A DNA stretch of 64,000 bases from Chryseobacterium sp. BGARF1 (GCF_001677955.1 NZ_LELA01000012.1:1-64000); one strand, 5' to 3'. Shown: positions 36,422 through 45,058, numbered from the stretch's first letter. Program-made: numbers and translations. Notes: a model not told the origin generated them from the letters alone.

Positions 36422-38551
36422 TTAACTGTTATTTTTCTCCTTTTGATACGTAAAATGATTAATCAAAATTCTAATCTCATTAAATTCAAAATTATTTGGA
36501 AGAGCTGTTTTCCATTCATTTAATGTTTCTTTTGGTTCTCTGTAAAACATTTCCTGAAACGTTTTTATCTTATCAGAAGTTATCACTCTTGCAATGTCCA
36601 GCAAACCTTGTTCTGCAAATTTTGCCAAATGACCAATCACAGTTTCTTTTACCAAACCTCTTTCCATGGCAATTTCTGAAATCGTTTTTCCCTGTTCAAA
36701 CAATTGGAAAGTAAGAACCTGAGACGGAACTTTTGCAATTTTCATGCTGACTTCCTTATCATTTTTTTCATCCAGAAGTTTGGTTTCCAGTAAATGAATT
36801 TCTTTTAGACTGTTCAGATATTCTTCAATATCTTCGAGCCAGTTTTTAAGCTCTTCATTGTATTGTTTTAAACCTTTTGCGCCTTTTATTTCAGCATAAA
36901 ATTCTTTCAACGGATTAAAAACTTTATCTCTTATTTCGGTAAAAAAGAAATTGACTGCACCTTTTGATTTGCTTTCAATCTCGCTCCAATCTTCTTTCTT
37001 TTCAATAAATAAATTGACTTTCTGGAAAATAATACGCTCCAGTTTTTCGAAGATCTTACCTAAATTCAAAACATCACGTTTTAACTGAAGATACAGCTGA
37101 TTCGATTTTGTACGGTCGATACTTTTGGTAACAATTGAAAGATTATTCCACTGCTCTACTTCTTTTAAAAACCATTGACAATCTACTGTACGAAGCACTT
37201 TTCTGATGCTGTAATCGTATTTTTCCTGATTTAAAATACTTTCAACATTATCATTTGCCTGAGTTTCGCCTTGGAATTTCAGAATTCGGTTGTCTTTAAA
37301 AATAACTTCTGGAGTAATTTTAGATTTTAAAACAATTCCCTCCAACGTTCGGCAACGCGACAAAGCCACATAAACCTGACCCGCCGTAAAGCTTTTTCCG
37401 GCATCGATAATCACTTTATCAAACGTTAAACCCTGACTTTTGTGAATTGTCACTGCCCAAGCTAATTTTATTGGAAACTGCTCAAAGCTTCCCAAAACTT
37501 CTTCTTTAATGTTCTTATCGGTATCGAGAGAATATTTTTTCTGTTCCCAAACCTCTCTTTTTACGGTAATTTCACGCTCGCTTCCTTCAAGAATAACTTT
37601 TACTTCGTTTTCATCTAAAGAAGAAATCTCGCCCAATTTACCGTTGAAATATTTTTTTTCACCCGTAATGTCATTTCTGATAAACATGACTTGAGCTCCG
37701 ACCTTTAATTCTAAAAACTGTTCATTCGGAAACTGATTTTCTTTAAACTCACCAAAAAGTTTGGCTTCGTAAGACTTGGGACTTACTTTTATATCTTTCA
37801 GTTTTTCCTGATTGATATCATCTGCCATTTTGTTGTGCGAACAGAGATAAACATAAGGCTCTTCTCCCGCTTCGAAGCCCGGATCATACCTTTCATTCAG
37901 ATGATTAAAATCGATATTGGCAACATCACCGTCACGAATCGCATTTAGAATTTCTAAAAAGTCCTGATCGGTTTGACGGTAAACTTTCGTTAATTCAATC
38001 GTCAGTAAGGGAATATCTTTAATCGCCAAACTATCAAAAAAGAAAGGCGAATTGTAAAACATTTTCAAGACATGCTCATCTCTCACCACTGGTGGAAGCT
38101 GATACAAATCTCCGATGAACAACATCTGAACGCCACCAAAACGCTGATTATTTCTACGGATAAATCTCAATGAAAAATCCATCATATCCAAAACATCGGC
38201 ACGAAGCATCGAGACCTCATCAATGATCAAAACCTCAACTTCTCTTAACAATTTAAGCTTATCTTTTCGGTACTTGAAATGCTGCTGAAGGTCGATAATA
38301 TTATTGGCCAAGCTACTGTCGATACGGTCTGTTGTCGGTAAAAAAGTACGCAAAGGCAAACCAAACATCGAATGAATGGTAACTCCGCCCGCATTGATCG
38401 CAGCAATTCCCGTGGGCGCCACAACAATGTGCTTTTTTTTCGTTTTCTTTACAAATTCGTTTAGAAATGTAGTTTTCCCCGTCCCTGCTTTTCCTGTAAG
38501 AAAAACACTTCGGCTGGTGTATTCAATTAAGTCAAAAAAATGATTGTTCAT
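36422..38551 (-). CDS. Pif1-like helicase with C-terminal helix-turn-helix
   Basis: 709 aa from ATG 38551; a TTG three codons upstream is not preferred. SF1B motifs are visible: Walker A FLTGKAGTGKTTFLNEF, APTGIAAINAGGVTIHSMFGLP, Walker B LIIDEVSMLRADVLDM, FIGDLYQLPPV, ELTKVYRQTD and the late motifs WAVTIHKSQGLTFDKVIID and VALSRCRTLEGI. After about residue 430 comes a helical region, then an HTH domain near 615-675 (GKTISEIAMERGLVKETVIGHLAKF) like that ending some RecQ helicases. It is likely a 5'-3' helicase for DNA repair or G-quadruplex resolution; the HTH fusion is usual in Bacteroidota. Confidence 0.92.
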   Translation of the reverse strand: MNNHFFDLIEYTSRSVFLTGKAGTGKTTFLNEFVKKTKKKHIVVAPTGIAAINAGGVTIHSMFGLPLRTFLPTTDRIDSSLANNIIDLQQHFKYRKDKLKLLREVEVLIIDEVSMLRADVLDMMDFSLRFIRRNNQRFGGVQMLFIGDLYQLPPVVRDEHVLKMFYNSPFFFDSLAIKDIPLLTIELTKVYRQTDQDFLEILNAIRDGDVANIDFNHLNERYDPGFEAGEEPYVYLCSHNKMADDINQEKLKDIKVSPKSYEAKLFGEFKENQFPNEQFLELKVGAQVMFIRNDITGEKKYFNGKLGEISSLDENEVKVILEGSEREITVKREVWEQKKYSLDTDKNIKEEVLGSFEQFPIKLAWAVTIHKSQGLTFDKVIIDAGKSFTAGQVYVALSRCRTLEGIVLKSKITPEVIFKDNRILKFQGETQANDNVESILNQEKYDYSIRKVLRTVDCQWFLKEVEQWNNLSIVTKSIDRTKSNQLYLQLKRDVLNLGKIFEKLERIIFQKVNLFIEKKEDWSEIESKSKGAVNFFFTEIRDKVFNPLKEFYAEIKGAKGLKQYNEELKNWLEDIEEYLNSLKEIHLLETKLLDEKNDKEVSMKIAKVPSQVLTFQLFEQGKTISEIAMERGLVKETVIGHLAKFAEQGLLDIARVITSDKIKTFQEMFYREPKETLNEWKTALPNNFEFNEIRILINHFTYQKEKNNS

Positions 38552-38615
38552 CGCGTACAAAATTACGGAAAATGTGAATAGGCATAAACTTTGATTTGCT
38601 TAAAAAAATTAATTT

Positions 38616-39059
38616 ATGAAAAACTCGATCATTAAATATTCAACCATTGCATTAATCAGCGCATTTACAATCAGTTCATGTGCCTCTTCAAATTCTGCCA
38701 ACAGCACAAATTTACCCATAGATATCGCAGACAGACCTGCAGATGAAAGCAGTAAAAAATATGATGAAGCCAATCTGGATAAATTAAAAAGCATCATTGA
38801 ATCTGAGATTGCAAAAGAAAAATGCACCGTAACTTCTGAATGGACTTTTGCACCAATGGGAGCTAAAGCTTGTGGAGGTCCTGTTTCATATATTGCTTAT
38901 CCTAAAAAACTGGAAACTTCAATTCTTAGAAAAATTGAAAATTACACACAAACAATGTCTGATTTCAATAAAAAATATGGCATTACTTCAGATTGTATGA
39001 TGATTGCAGAACCTACAGGATTAAGATGCCAAGGGGAAAAAGCAGTTTTGGTTTATTAA
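38616..39059 (+). CDS. Putative lipoprotein, Cys-containing
   Basis: 147 aa. Signal with lipobox TISSC (Cys22) and a Ser/Asn-rich linker. The mature domain has four conserved-looking Cys: KCTVTSEWTFAPMGAKACGGPVSYIAYPK, ITSDCMMIAEP and LRCQGE, probably two disulfides. I recognise the pattern from a small lipoprotein family of Bacteroidota without known function. It is divergent from the helicase with a 64-bp gap. Confidence 0.8.
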   Translation: MKNSIIKYSTIALISAFTISSCASSNSANSTNLPIDIADRPADESSKKYDEANLDKLKSIIESEIAKEKCTVTSEWTFAPMGAKACGGPVSYIAYPKKLETSILRKIENYTQTMSDFNKKYGITSDCMMIAEPTGLRCQGEKAVLVY

Positions 39060-39095
39060 AAAATTTAAATCAGTTTTATTGCGTGACAAAAAATA

Positions 39096-39243
39096 TTTTA
39101 ACCGCAAAAGATTCAAAAGAAATGGTTACGAAAATAAAAATTAAAAAGTTTACAAAATGTAAAAAACTAAATTGTCAATCATTTTTGCAAACTTTTGAAT
39201 AACTTAAGTCCAATAAATCTTTTGATTCTTTTGCGGTTAAAAA
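39096..39243. repeat. Long imperfect palindrome
   Basis: Outer arms AACCGCAAAAGATTCAAAAG and CTTTTGATTCTTTTGCGGTT are near-perfect complements. Inner arms AAAGTTTACAAAATG and CATTTTTGCAAACTTT extend the stem. No gene is seen in 39060-39314. Confidence 0.75.
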
Positions 39244-39258
39244 GACACTATTTAATAA

Positions 39259-39296
39259 AAAAAGCTCTGAACTAATTTATAGTCAGAGCTTTTTAA
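39259..39296. terminator. Bidirectional terminator
   Basis: AAAAGCTCTGA (39260-39270) and TCAGAGCTTTT (39283-39293) with flanking A and T runs, between convergent genes. Confidence 0.85.
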
Positions 39297-39314
39297 TTGT
39301 TTTAAGAGAAAATT

Positions 39315-39830
39315 CTAATCTTTATACCAAGAAGAATATTTTACATAATTATCTGCAATTCTATTCACTTCGCCTTCCAGAAGCGCTGCAGAAATATCTT
39401 TAATTTTTCTGGCAGGAACACCGCCCCAAACTTCACCAGATTTAATATGCGTTCCCTGAGTTACTACAGAACCTGCACCAACAATAGAATTTTCTTCAAT
39501 TGTACAGTCGTCCATCACGATAGAGCCCATACCAATTAAAACATTGTCGTGAATTCTGCATCCGTGAACAATTGCATTGTGACCGATTGAAACATTATTT
39601 CCAATCTCTAAAGGGAATTTTTCGTACGTACAGTGTAACATCGCGTTATCCTGCACATTCACTTTATCACCCATCGTAATGTAATGCACATCACCTCTGA
39701 TCACTGCATTGTACCAAATACTACAGTCTTTTCCCATCGTTACATTTCCGATAACCGTTGCCGTTTCTGCCAAAAATGTATTTTCACCAATTTTCGGTGC
39801 CTTTCCTAAAAGTTCTTTTATAAGTGCCAT
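39315..39830 (-). CDS. Gamma-carbonic anhydrase-like hexapeptide protein
   Basis: 171 aa, left-handed beta-helix. Hexapeptide turns run from about 15 to 140 (VIGNVTMGKDCSIWYNAVIRGDVHYITMGDKVNVQDNAMLH). The three metal-site His are visible in AMLHCTY and IGHNAIVHGC. A C-terminal helix closes the trimer. Members bind zinc or iron, but whether this one hydrates CO2 is unknown. It is divergent from the Nfu-type gene. Confidence 0.92.
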   Translation of the reverse strand: MALIKELLGKAPKIGENTFLAETATVIGNVTMGKDCSIWYNAVIRGDVHYITMGDKVNVQDNAMLHCTYEKFPLEIGNNVSIGHNAIVHGCRIHDNVLIGMGSIVMDDCTIEENSIVGAGSVVTQGTHIKSGEVWGGVPARKIKDISAALLEGEVNRIADNYVKYSSWYKD

Positions 39831-39837
39831 TTAAAAT

Positions 39838-39955
39838 AATTTGAAAATTTGAAAATGAGCCAGTTTGAAAAAATTAATATTGAAATCACAAATTGCAAAT
39901 TACAGTGATAGCAAAAATCTAACTCTCAACATCTAGCTTCTAACTTCTAAATCCG
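39838..39955. repeat. Degenerate repeat-word region before the Nfu gene
   Basis: Words of the type ATTTGAAAATTTGAAAATGAG and AACTCTCAACATCTAGCTTCTAACTTCTAA occupy the gap. The second half resembles the palindrome at 57683-57740. Confidence 0.4.
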
Positions 39956-39963
39956 TATTTTTG
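39956..39963 (+). promoter_or_regulatory. -7 element of the Nfu-type gene
   Basis: TATTTTTG, exact TAnnTTTG, 22 bp before the ATG. Confidence 0.6.
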
Positions 39964-39985
39964 TACTCTCAAATTTAACGAAAAA

Positions 39986-40864
39986 ATGCGTACGATACTT
40001 ATAGAACCAACAGAAAACCCAAAAGTGATGAAATTTGTAGCTGATTACAACTTGATTCCAGGGTCTTTAGAGTTGGACAGAGATTCAGATATATCAGAAA
40101 TTCCTTTAGCACAAGAGCTTTTTAATTATCCTTTTGTTGAAAGAATTTTTATTACTGCTAATTTTGTAGCAGTTGCAAAACAAGATACTGTAGAATGGGA
40201 ACATGTTGCAGAAAGTCTGAAAAATGTAATCGAAGACGAGCTTTTGGCCAATCCAAGAATTTATCTTCAGAAGAAAAAAGAAATGATTGAGATTTATGCT
40301 GAAATGACTCCGAATCCTAATGCAATGAAATTTGTATCAAGCAAAATGCTGATGGACGGTTTTGTAGAAGTAAAATCTAGAAATGAAGCTGAAGGCGTTC
40401 CTTTGGCGCAAGCAATCTTTACTGAATTTGATTTTGCGAAAGAAGTTTTTATTTCAGATAATTTCGTGGCAGTTACCAGAGATAATTCTGTAGAATGGCA
40501 TCAGGTAATGATGGCTGTTCGTGGTTATATTGCAGAATATCTTCAAAGCGGAGGCGTAATTTCAAATATTGAGTCTCAAAAGCATGAAAACCCTGTAGAA
40601 AAAATTATCAACAGAGAGTATACCGATGATGAGCAGAAAATTTCTGACATTCTAAATGAATACGTTGCTCCTGCCGTAGAAAACGATGGTGGAAAAATTT
40701 CTTTGATGGAATACGACGCAGCCAACAAAACGGCAAAGATGTTGCTACAAGGTGCTTGTTCAGGATGCCCAAGTTCAACCGCAACATTGAAAGGAGGAAT
40801 TGAAAATATTTTAAAACAATTCGTTCCTGAGTTAGTTGAACACGTAGAAGCTGTAAACGGATAA
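39986..40864 (+). CDS. NifU/Nfu family iron-sulfur scaffold with duplicated N-terminal domain
   Basis: 292 aa. Two Nfu_N domains in tandem: about 1-85 (ENPKVMKFVADYNLI, PLAQELFNYPFVERIFITANFVAVAK) and about 107-195 (NPNAMKFVSSKMLMDG, PLAQAIFTEFDFAKEVFISDNFVAVTRD). A C-terminal NifU domain (about 212-292) carries the cluster-binding CSGCPSS. It likely assembles or carries [Fe-S] clusters to client enzymes; NadA at 57.7 kb is one possible client. hemH follows 70 bp later, which links iron handling. Confidence 0.93.
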   Translation: MRTILIEPTENPKVMKFVADYNLIPGSLELDRDSDISEIPLAQELFNYPFVERIFITANFVAVAKQDTVEWEHVAESLKNVIEDELLANPRIYLQKKKEMIEIYAEMTPNPNAMKFVSSKMLMDGFVEVKSRNEAEGVPLAQAIFTEFDFAKEVFISDNFVAVTRDNSVEWHQVMMAVRGYIAEYLQSGGVISNIESQKHENPVEKIINREYTDDEQKISDILNEYVAPAVENDGGKISLMEYDAANKTAKMLLQGACSGCPSSTATLKGGIENILKQFVPELVEHVEAVNG

Positions 40865-40932
40865 AAATATTAGTAATGAGTAATGTGCAATCAGCAATGC
40901 ATTACTCATTACCAATTACTCATTACTTATAT
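40865..40932. repeat. Palindrome between Nfu and hemH genes
   Basis: AGTAATGAGTAATG on the left and CATTACTCATTACCAATTACTCATTACT on the right pair around a short loop. Confidence 0.6.
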
Positions 40933-40934
40933 TT

Positions 40935-41957
40935 ATGAAAGGAATATTATTAGTCAATCTCGGCTCACCAAGATCAACGTCTGTACCCGATGTAAGAGAA
41001 TATCTTGATGAGTTTTTGATGGACGAAAAGGTAATTGATTACCGATGGTTTTTCCGTGCGCTTTTGGTGCAGGGAATTATTTTAAATACAAGACCCGCAA
41101 AATCTGCAGAAGCCTACAAAACGGTTTGGACCGATGAAGGTTCTCCATTGATTGTGATTACTCAGAAAATTCAGAAAAAACTTCAAAAGTTGGTGGATGT
41201 TCCGGTAGAGATCGGGATGCGATATGCACAGCCAAGTATTGAAGCAGGAATTCAAAAGTTGGTTGACCAAGGAGTTTCGGAAATCGTTCTTTTCCCATTG
41301 TATCCGCAATATGCGATGAGTACAACTGAAACGGTGATTGAAAAAGCCGAGGAAGTAAGAAAAAAGAAATTCCCGGGAATTAAGATCAATTACATTCAGC
41401 CTTTTTACAACAGAGAAATTTACATCGATTGTCTTGCAGAAAGCATCAGAGAAAAGCTTCCTGAAAATTTTGACGCATTACAGTTCTCTTATCACGGAGT
41501 TCCGGAAAGACATATTTATAAGACCGACCCTACCAATACGTGCAATTTGAACGACTGTTGTTCCAGAGAAAACAATCCAAGTCATCAGTTTTGTTATCGC
41601 CATCAATGTTTTGATGTGACCAATTCTGTAATCAAAAAATTAGGTTTACCGAAAGAAAAAGTGATGATTACTTTCCAGTCAAGATTAGGAAAAGACAAGT
41701 GGATGGAGCCTTATACTGATGAAACTTTAGAAACAATCGGTAAAAAAGGAATTAAAAACCTTGCCATTGTTTGTCCGGCTTTCGTTTCTGATTGTCTTGA
41801 AACTTTGGAAGAAATTTCTGTAGAAGGAAAACATCAGTTTGAACATGGTGGAGGGGAAAATTTCCATTACATTCCTTGTCTGAATGATGAAGACCGCTGG
41901 ATCGATGTGGTAAAAACACTCTGCGAAGAAAAACTGAATGAGTTTTATTTAGTTTAA
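40935..41957 (+). CDS. hemH: Ferrochelatase
   Basis: 340 aa. It inserts Fe2+ into protoporphyrin IX in the last step of haem synthesis. Motifs: LLVNLGSPRSTSVPDVREYLDEFLMD at the start, EIGMRYAQPSIE, VLFPLYPQYAMSTTET, catalytic His in FSYHGVPERH, TFQSRLGKDKWMEPYTDETL, and the Glu-rich VCPAFVSDCLETLEEI. A cysteine-rich insertion (CNLNDCCS, FCYRHQC) follows the catalytic His, as in other Bacteroidota enzymes. Probably membrane-associated in the cytoplasm. Confidence 0.97.
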   Translation: MKGILLVNLGSPRSTSVPDVREYLDEFLMDEKVIDYRWFFRALLVQGIILNTRPAKSAEAYKTVWTDEGSPLIVITQKIQKKLQKLVDVPVEIGMRYAQPSIEAGIQKLVDQGVSEIVLFPLYPQYAMSTTETVIEKAEEVRKKKFPGIKINYIQPFYNREIYIDCLAESIREKLPENFDALQFSYHGVPERHIYKTDPTNTCNLNDCCSRENNPSHQFCYRHQCFDVTNSVIKKLGLPKEKVMITFQSRLGKDKWMEPYTDETLETIGKKGIKNLAIVCPAFVSDCLETLEEISVEGKHQFEHGGGENFHYIPCLNDEDRWIDVVKTLCEEKLNEFYLV

Positions 41958-42074
41958 ATCTTATTTTTAAAATATATAGAGGACATTTGAGAGATCAGAT
42001 GTCTTTTTTTATTTATTTTCAACAATACCCCCTAAAAAAAACAATCAAAATAAAATAAAAATATGTTTTTTTTG

Positions 42075-42157
42075 AAAACTAACCACAATTTTAATAGGGG
42101 TTAGTTTTGTATTTTAATATTTTTTCATACTTTTACTCTATCAAAATATAGGGGTTA
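42075..42157 (+). promoter_or_regulatory. Toxin-antitoxin promoter with operator repeats
   Basis: AAAACTAACC (42075-42084) and GGTTAGTTTT (42099-42108) form a perfect 10-bp inverted repeat. The right arm covers the -33 TTG (42107-42109), and the -7 is TACTTTTA (42128-42135). The word ATAGGGGTTA occurs at 42094-42103 and again at 42148-42157. The arrangement suits autorepression. Confidence 0.65.
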
Positions 42158-42176
42158 ATTAAAATTTTTATAAATA

Positions 42177-42404
42177 ATGAACACAAGTATAGAAATATTA
42201 AAAAAGAAGATAGAAAATTTCACTCCCGAAATTGCAGAAGCATTCATTAAGATCGTTGATAATTTAGATACCGCTGTAAGATCTAGTGTTCAACAATTTC
42301 AGTTGGATGAGGTCTCTAGCAGAATTGAATTTCACACAGAGAACCCTGCAACAAAACTTGATTTCTTTGAGAACATTTCTGAATTAGAAAAAATCTGTGC
42401 GTAA
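42177..42404 (+). CDS. Putative antitoxin of a RelE/ParE-type pair
   Basis: 75 aa, helical and acidic at its C-terminus (FFENISELEKICA), no recognised DNA-binding motif. It is the first gene of a pair, with its stop TAA sharing an A with the ATG of the toxin-like gene, the coupling typical of type II toxin-antitoxin operons. The palindromic promoter supports autoregulation. The family is not recognised; the role is inferred from size, position and overlap. Confidence 0.65.
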   Translation: MNTSIEILKKKIENFTPEIAEAFIKIVDNLDTAVRSSVQQFQLDEVSSRIEFHTENPATKLDFFENISELEKICA

Positions 42405-42670
42405 TGAAAGTCTTACTGTCATCGATTGCAAAAAATGACATTAGAATGCTGATGCGGGTTTTCAATGCTGAAGAACAAAATAAAGACAAAGATTTCCTGA
42501 ATGATCTAAAAGAATCGATCAATATTATTTTGAGTGATCATCACAAATTAGATATAAAAAATAGAGAACTTCAGGTTTACAAAACTAAAAATTTCCCTGT
42601 ACAGATCCATTATTTATTTGAAGACAACGACAGTCTTTTTGTAACGGCCATTTTTAAAGAAAACAATTGA
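42404..42670 (+). CDS. RelE/ParE superfamily toxin-like protein
   Basis: 88 aa. The fold pattern fits RelE/ParE: N-terminal strand and helices with Lys-rich surface (IAKNDIRMLMRVFNAEEQ), NRELQVYKTKNFPVQIHYLFEDNDSLFVTAIFKENN at the end, which matches the 'fP..i.Y..e...i.v.ai.' signature. The last strand normally followed by a His-Arg catalytic tail ends instead in KENN, so RelE-type ribonuclease residues are not evident. A gyrase-type ParE action or a weak toxin is possible. Confidence 0.72.
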   Translation: MKVLLSSIAKNDIRMLMRVFNAEEQNKDKDFLNDLKESINIILSDHHKLDIKNRELQVYKTKNFPVQIHYLFEDNDSLFVTAIFKENN

Positions 42671-42763
42671 AAATACCCTTAATAAAGAACTTTTTTTGAC
42701 ATTATTATATAGTTTAATTTTTCTGTTGATGTCTTCTCTTAAGGCATTAAACACTTTCAACAG

Positions 42764-42797
42764 AACCTTCCAAATGTGCAAGTTTGGAAGGTTTTGT
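42764..42797 (+). terminator. Terminator after the toxin-antitoxin pair
   Basis: AACCTTCCAAA (42764-42774) and TTTGGAAGGTT (42783-42793) form a perfect 11-bp stem followed by TTGT. Confidence 0.85.
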
Positions 42798-42816
42798 ATT
42801 TTAAATTATAGCCTAA

Positions 42817-42999
42817 GTGCCTGTTTAAAAAGTAAGTTTATTTTTAACATTAAGGAATTAAGATCTTTTAGCTTAAAAATCTTAATAAAAATCAATTCAT
42901 TGATTTCTTATTTGCATTTAGATCAATTAACTGAAATTCTTAATGTTAAAACAAGAATAAAGGTTATAAAAAAATATTGAATAAATTTTAAACAAGCTC
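42817..42999 (+). repeat. MITE-like element, copy B (complete)
   Basis: 183 bp. Ends GTGCCTGTTTAAA and TTTAAACAAGCTC are terminal inverted repeats with two mismatches. It is flanked by TAA on both sides (42814-42816 and 43000-43002), a likely 3-bp target duplication. Internal blocks are shared with copies A and C. A 94-codon open frame across it is a by-product of AT-richness. Confidence 0.8.
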
Positions 43000-43005
43000 T
43001 AAATA

Positions 43006-44217
43006 TTACCTTACCGGTGTTCTGAATTCTCCGTATCCAGCCAAACCATCATAATTTCTACCGAACGGTTTGTAATATAAAAATGCCTGATAAAGATTTT
43101 CCGTCTGCCAGAAATTACCGTTGACCTCTCCTAAATTTAAAGAGCCATTCGCTTCTTTTGTTGCTAAAATATAATTGTAAAAACCTTGCTTCATATAAAT
43201 TTTAGCAACATATTTCTTAGCGGCTTCATCGTAATGCATTTGGAATTCTTTGGTTGCTTTAAAATCATTAAATCCTCCTACAACATAGAGTTCTTTATCC
43301 ATCAAATCAGAATCTAAAGAAAAATGCACCCAAGCATAATCAGCTTCACGAGCAGCATCTCTTTCTAATCCCAAATCATTTCTACGGTAATACCAAGCTC
43401 CGTTTACATCCGGTTGGTATTGATAATTTAAAGGATATGCCCAAACAGGATGAAGATACGTTTGATTGACTCCATCAACGATCCCAGTTTCTCGCACCAT
43501 ATCTGCCGCCATTCTCATGTTTTTATTATCAAAATAATAAAACTCATTATTTCCAGGAAAAGCAAGACCCAACTGTTGAAAAAGCAATTGATTACCCATC
43601 GTTGCACTTGGCTTCTGATTCGTGATCTTCATATTCGGGTTGTTATTCTGCATCACCGTAAGTGACATAGAATTTACATTCGAAGTCAGGTCTCCGGCTT
43701 TCGCAACCGCCTGCACTTCTACCCTTTGATTGATATTTGGATTTTTAGCATCTGCAATTCTTGAAATATTCAGTGCCAAATTCACATTCTCTTCTACAAT
43801 CGAAAACCTTCTTTTGAAAAGCGGCTGATCTACCGAGCTTTTGTAAACGATCAATTCGAAATTCCCTGAAATTTTTGGTTGCATTTTCTCATTCGGAAAC
43901 TTTAAAGTATAATGAGTATAAGCCTGAAGCGTATTAAAAGAATACTGAAACTGATCCAGCAAAGCATTCATCGAACCATTGGCAATTTCACTAAAAAAAA
44001 GATTGTCATCTTCCCAGTTTCTGTCGAAATGTTTGATGGTGTAACGATACAATTCGCTTGAATTGGTTAAATCATCAAAACTCAACACAAATTGCTGGTT
44101 CATTGTGATAACCGGCGTTTCGTCATTGGTCTGAGGATTAAACAACTGAATACTTTGAATGTTCTGCCCGAAAGCCAGCGAACCTAAACTGAGTAAAAAT
44201 ATCTGCAACGTTTTCAT
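43006..44217 (-). CDS. Type IX secretion plug protein (DUF5103)
   Basis: 403 aa with signal peptide (SLAFGQ). The DUF5103 pattern starts IQSIQLFNPQTNDETPVITMNQQFVLSFDDLTN and goes on with YRYTIKHFDRNWEDDNLFFSEIANGSMNALLDQFQYSFNTLQAYTHYTLKFPNE; the C-terminal DKELYVVGGFNDF resembles an early-set domain. In Flavobacterium johnsoniae a DUF5103 protein (Plug) closes the periplasmic face of the SprA translocon. The window also holds two T9SS cargoes. The gene is divergent from the MBL gene with 61 bp between starts. Confidence 0.88.
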   Translation of the reverse strand: MKTLQIFLLSLGSLAFGQNIQSIQLFNPQTNDETPVITMNQQFVLSFDDLTNSSELYRYTIKHFDRNWEDDNLFFSEIANGSMNALLDQFQYSFNTLQAYTHYTLKFPNEKMQPKISGNFELIVYKSSVDQPLFKRRFSIVEENVNLALNISRIADAKNPNINQRVEVQAVAKAGDLTSNVNSMSLTVMQNNNPNMKITNQKPSATMGNQLLFQQLGLAFPGNNEFYYFDNKNMRMAADMVRETGIVDGVNQTYLHPVWAYPLNYQYQPDVNGAWYYRRNDLGLERDAAREADYAWVHFSLDSDLMDKELYVVGGFNDFKATKEFQMHYDEAAKKYVAKIYMKQGFYNYILATKEANGSLNLGEVNGNFWQTENLYQAFLYYKPFGRNYDGLAGYGEFRTPVR

Positions 44218-44222
44218 TATGA

Positions 44223-44259
44223 CGAAGATAACGAATCTCTAAAGAATATTGTATTTTTG
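44223..44259. promoter_or_regulatory. Divergent promoters of plug and MBL genes
   Basis: Plus strand: TATTTTTG (44252-44259), 19 bp before the MBL ATG. Minus strand: TATCTTCG (plus 44223-44230), one base off consensus, 5 bp before the plug ATG. Confidence 0.5.
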
Positions 44260-44278
44260 ATAAAAAAATATTCAGAAT

Positions 44279-44929
44279 ATGTTTCAAATACAGGCCTTCG
44301 TGTTCAATTTTGCAAGTGAAAATACTTACGTTCTTTTTAATGAAAATAAAAATGCTTGGATCATCGATCCGGGAAATATGAACGAGCAGGAAACCAAAGC
44401 TATCGAAAATTTCATCAAAGAAAATGAGTTAAAGATTGAAAAGATCATCTTGACCCACGCTCATATTGATCATGTTTTGGGCTTACAGTGGGCTTTTGAT
44501 ACATATAAAGTTCCGGTAACGATGCACCAGGAAGACCAGGAGGTTTTAGATATGCTTCAGGCAAGCGGAGCAAGGTTTGGCTTTCAGGTCCCTGCAGTAA
44601 AAGTTAATACCGAATACATCAACGAAGGTGACGAACTGGACTTTGACGGAGAAAAATTTAAGATTTACCATGTTCCGGGACATTCTCCGGGAAGTGTGGT
44701 TTACCATAATGAAACTCAAAAATTTATGATCTCTGGTGATGTTTTGTTTGAAGGAAGCATCGGAAGAACAGATCTGTACAAAGGAAATTATGATCAATTA
44801 ATTGATGGAATTAAAACCAAACTTTTTGTGTTGGATGACGAAACACAGGTCTTTTCAGGACACGGAAATCCCACAACGATCGGTTTTGAGAAGCAGTATA
44901 ATCCGTTTTACAGAGTACAATCACAATAA
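44279..44929 (+). CDS. MBL-fold metallo-hydrolase (glyoxalase II-like)
   Basis: 216 aa. Metal motifs: THAHIDHVLG (HxHxDH), His in HVPGHSPGSVVYH, Asp in ISGDVLFEGSIGRTDL, and the last His in VFSGHGNPTTIGFEK. These complete a dinuclear site. The size fits small glyoxalase II-like thioester hydrolases; the substrate cannot be told. Its last coding bases (from 44914) recur as part of a direct repeat at 45603, inside the origin-like region downstream. Confidence 0.93.
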   Translation: MFQIQAFVFNFASENTYVLFNENKNAWIIDPGNMNEQETKAIENFIKENELKIEKIILTHAHIDHVLGLQWAFDTYKVPVTMHQEDQEVLDMLQASGARFGFQVPAVKVNTEYINEGDELDFDGEKFKIYHVPGHSPGSVVYHNETQKFMISGDVLFEGSIGRTDLYKGNYDQLIDGIKTKLFVLDDETQVFSGHGNPTTIGFEKQYNPFYRVQSQ

Positions 44930-44982
44930 AGAAACCAAAATTAAAGAGGTTAAAAAAATTAACCCATCCTACACTTCCTTCT
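44914..44982 (+). repeat. Direct repeat, left copy (second copy at 45603-45671)
   Basis: AGTACAATCACAATAAAGAAA and, further on, ATCCTACACTTCCT are shared in order with 45603-45671 (AGTAGAATCACAATAAAGAAA, ATCCTACACTTCCT), 689 bp apart. The left copy includes the end of the MBL gene. Confidence 0.7.
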
Positions 44983-45025
44983 TTCGACTGAAAGTTAAAA
45001 ACCAAATAAAAATCAGGATTTAAAT

Positions 45026-45058
45026 TGTGAATAACTCTGTGGATAAAATTGTGGATAA
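45026..45058 (+). promoter_or_regulatory. DnaA-box cluster 1
   Basis: Three boxes at 12-bp steps: TGTGAATAA (45026), TGTGGATAA (45038), TGTGGATAA (45050). Confidence 0.8.

Noticed and set aside
42696..42980. 94-codon open frame downstream of the toxin gene
   Set aside because: It runs through a terminator hairpin and the MITE-like element; homologous copies do not keep the frame.
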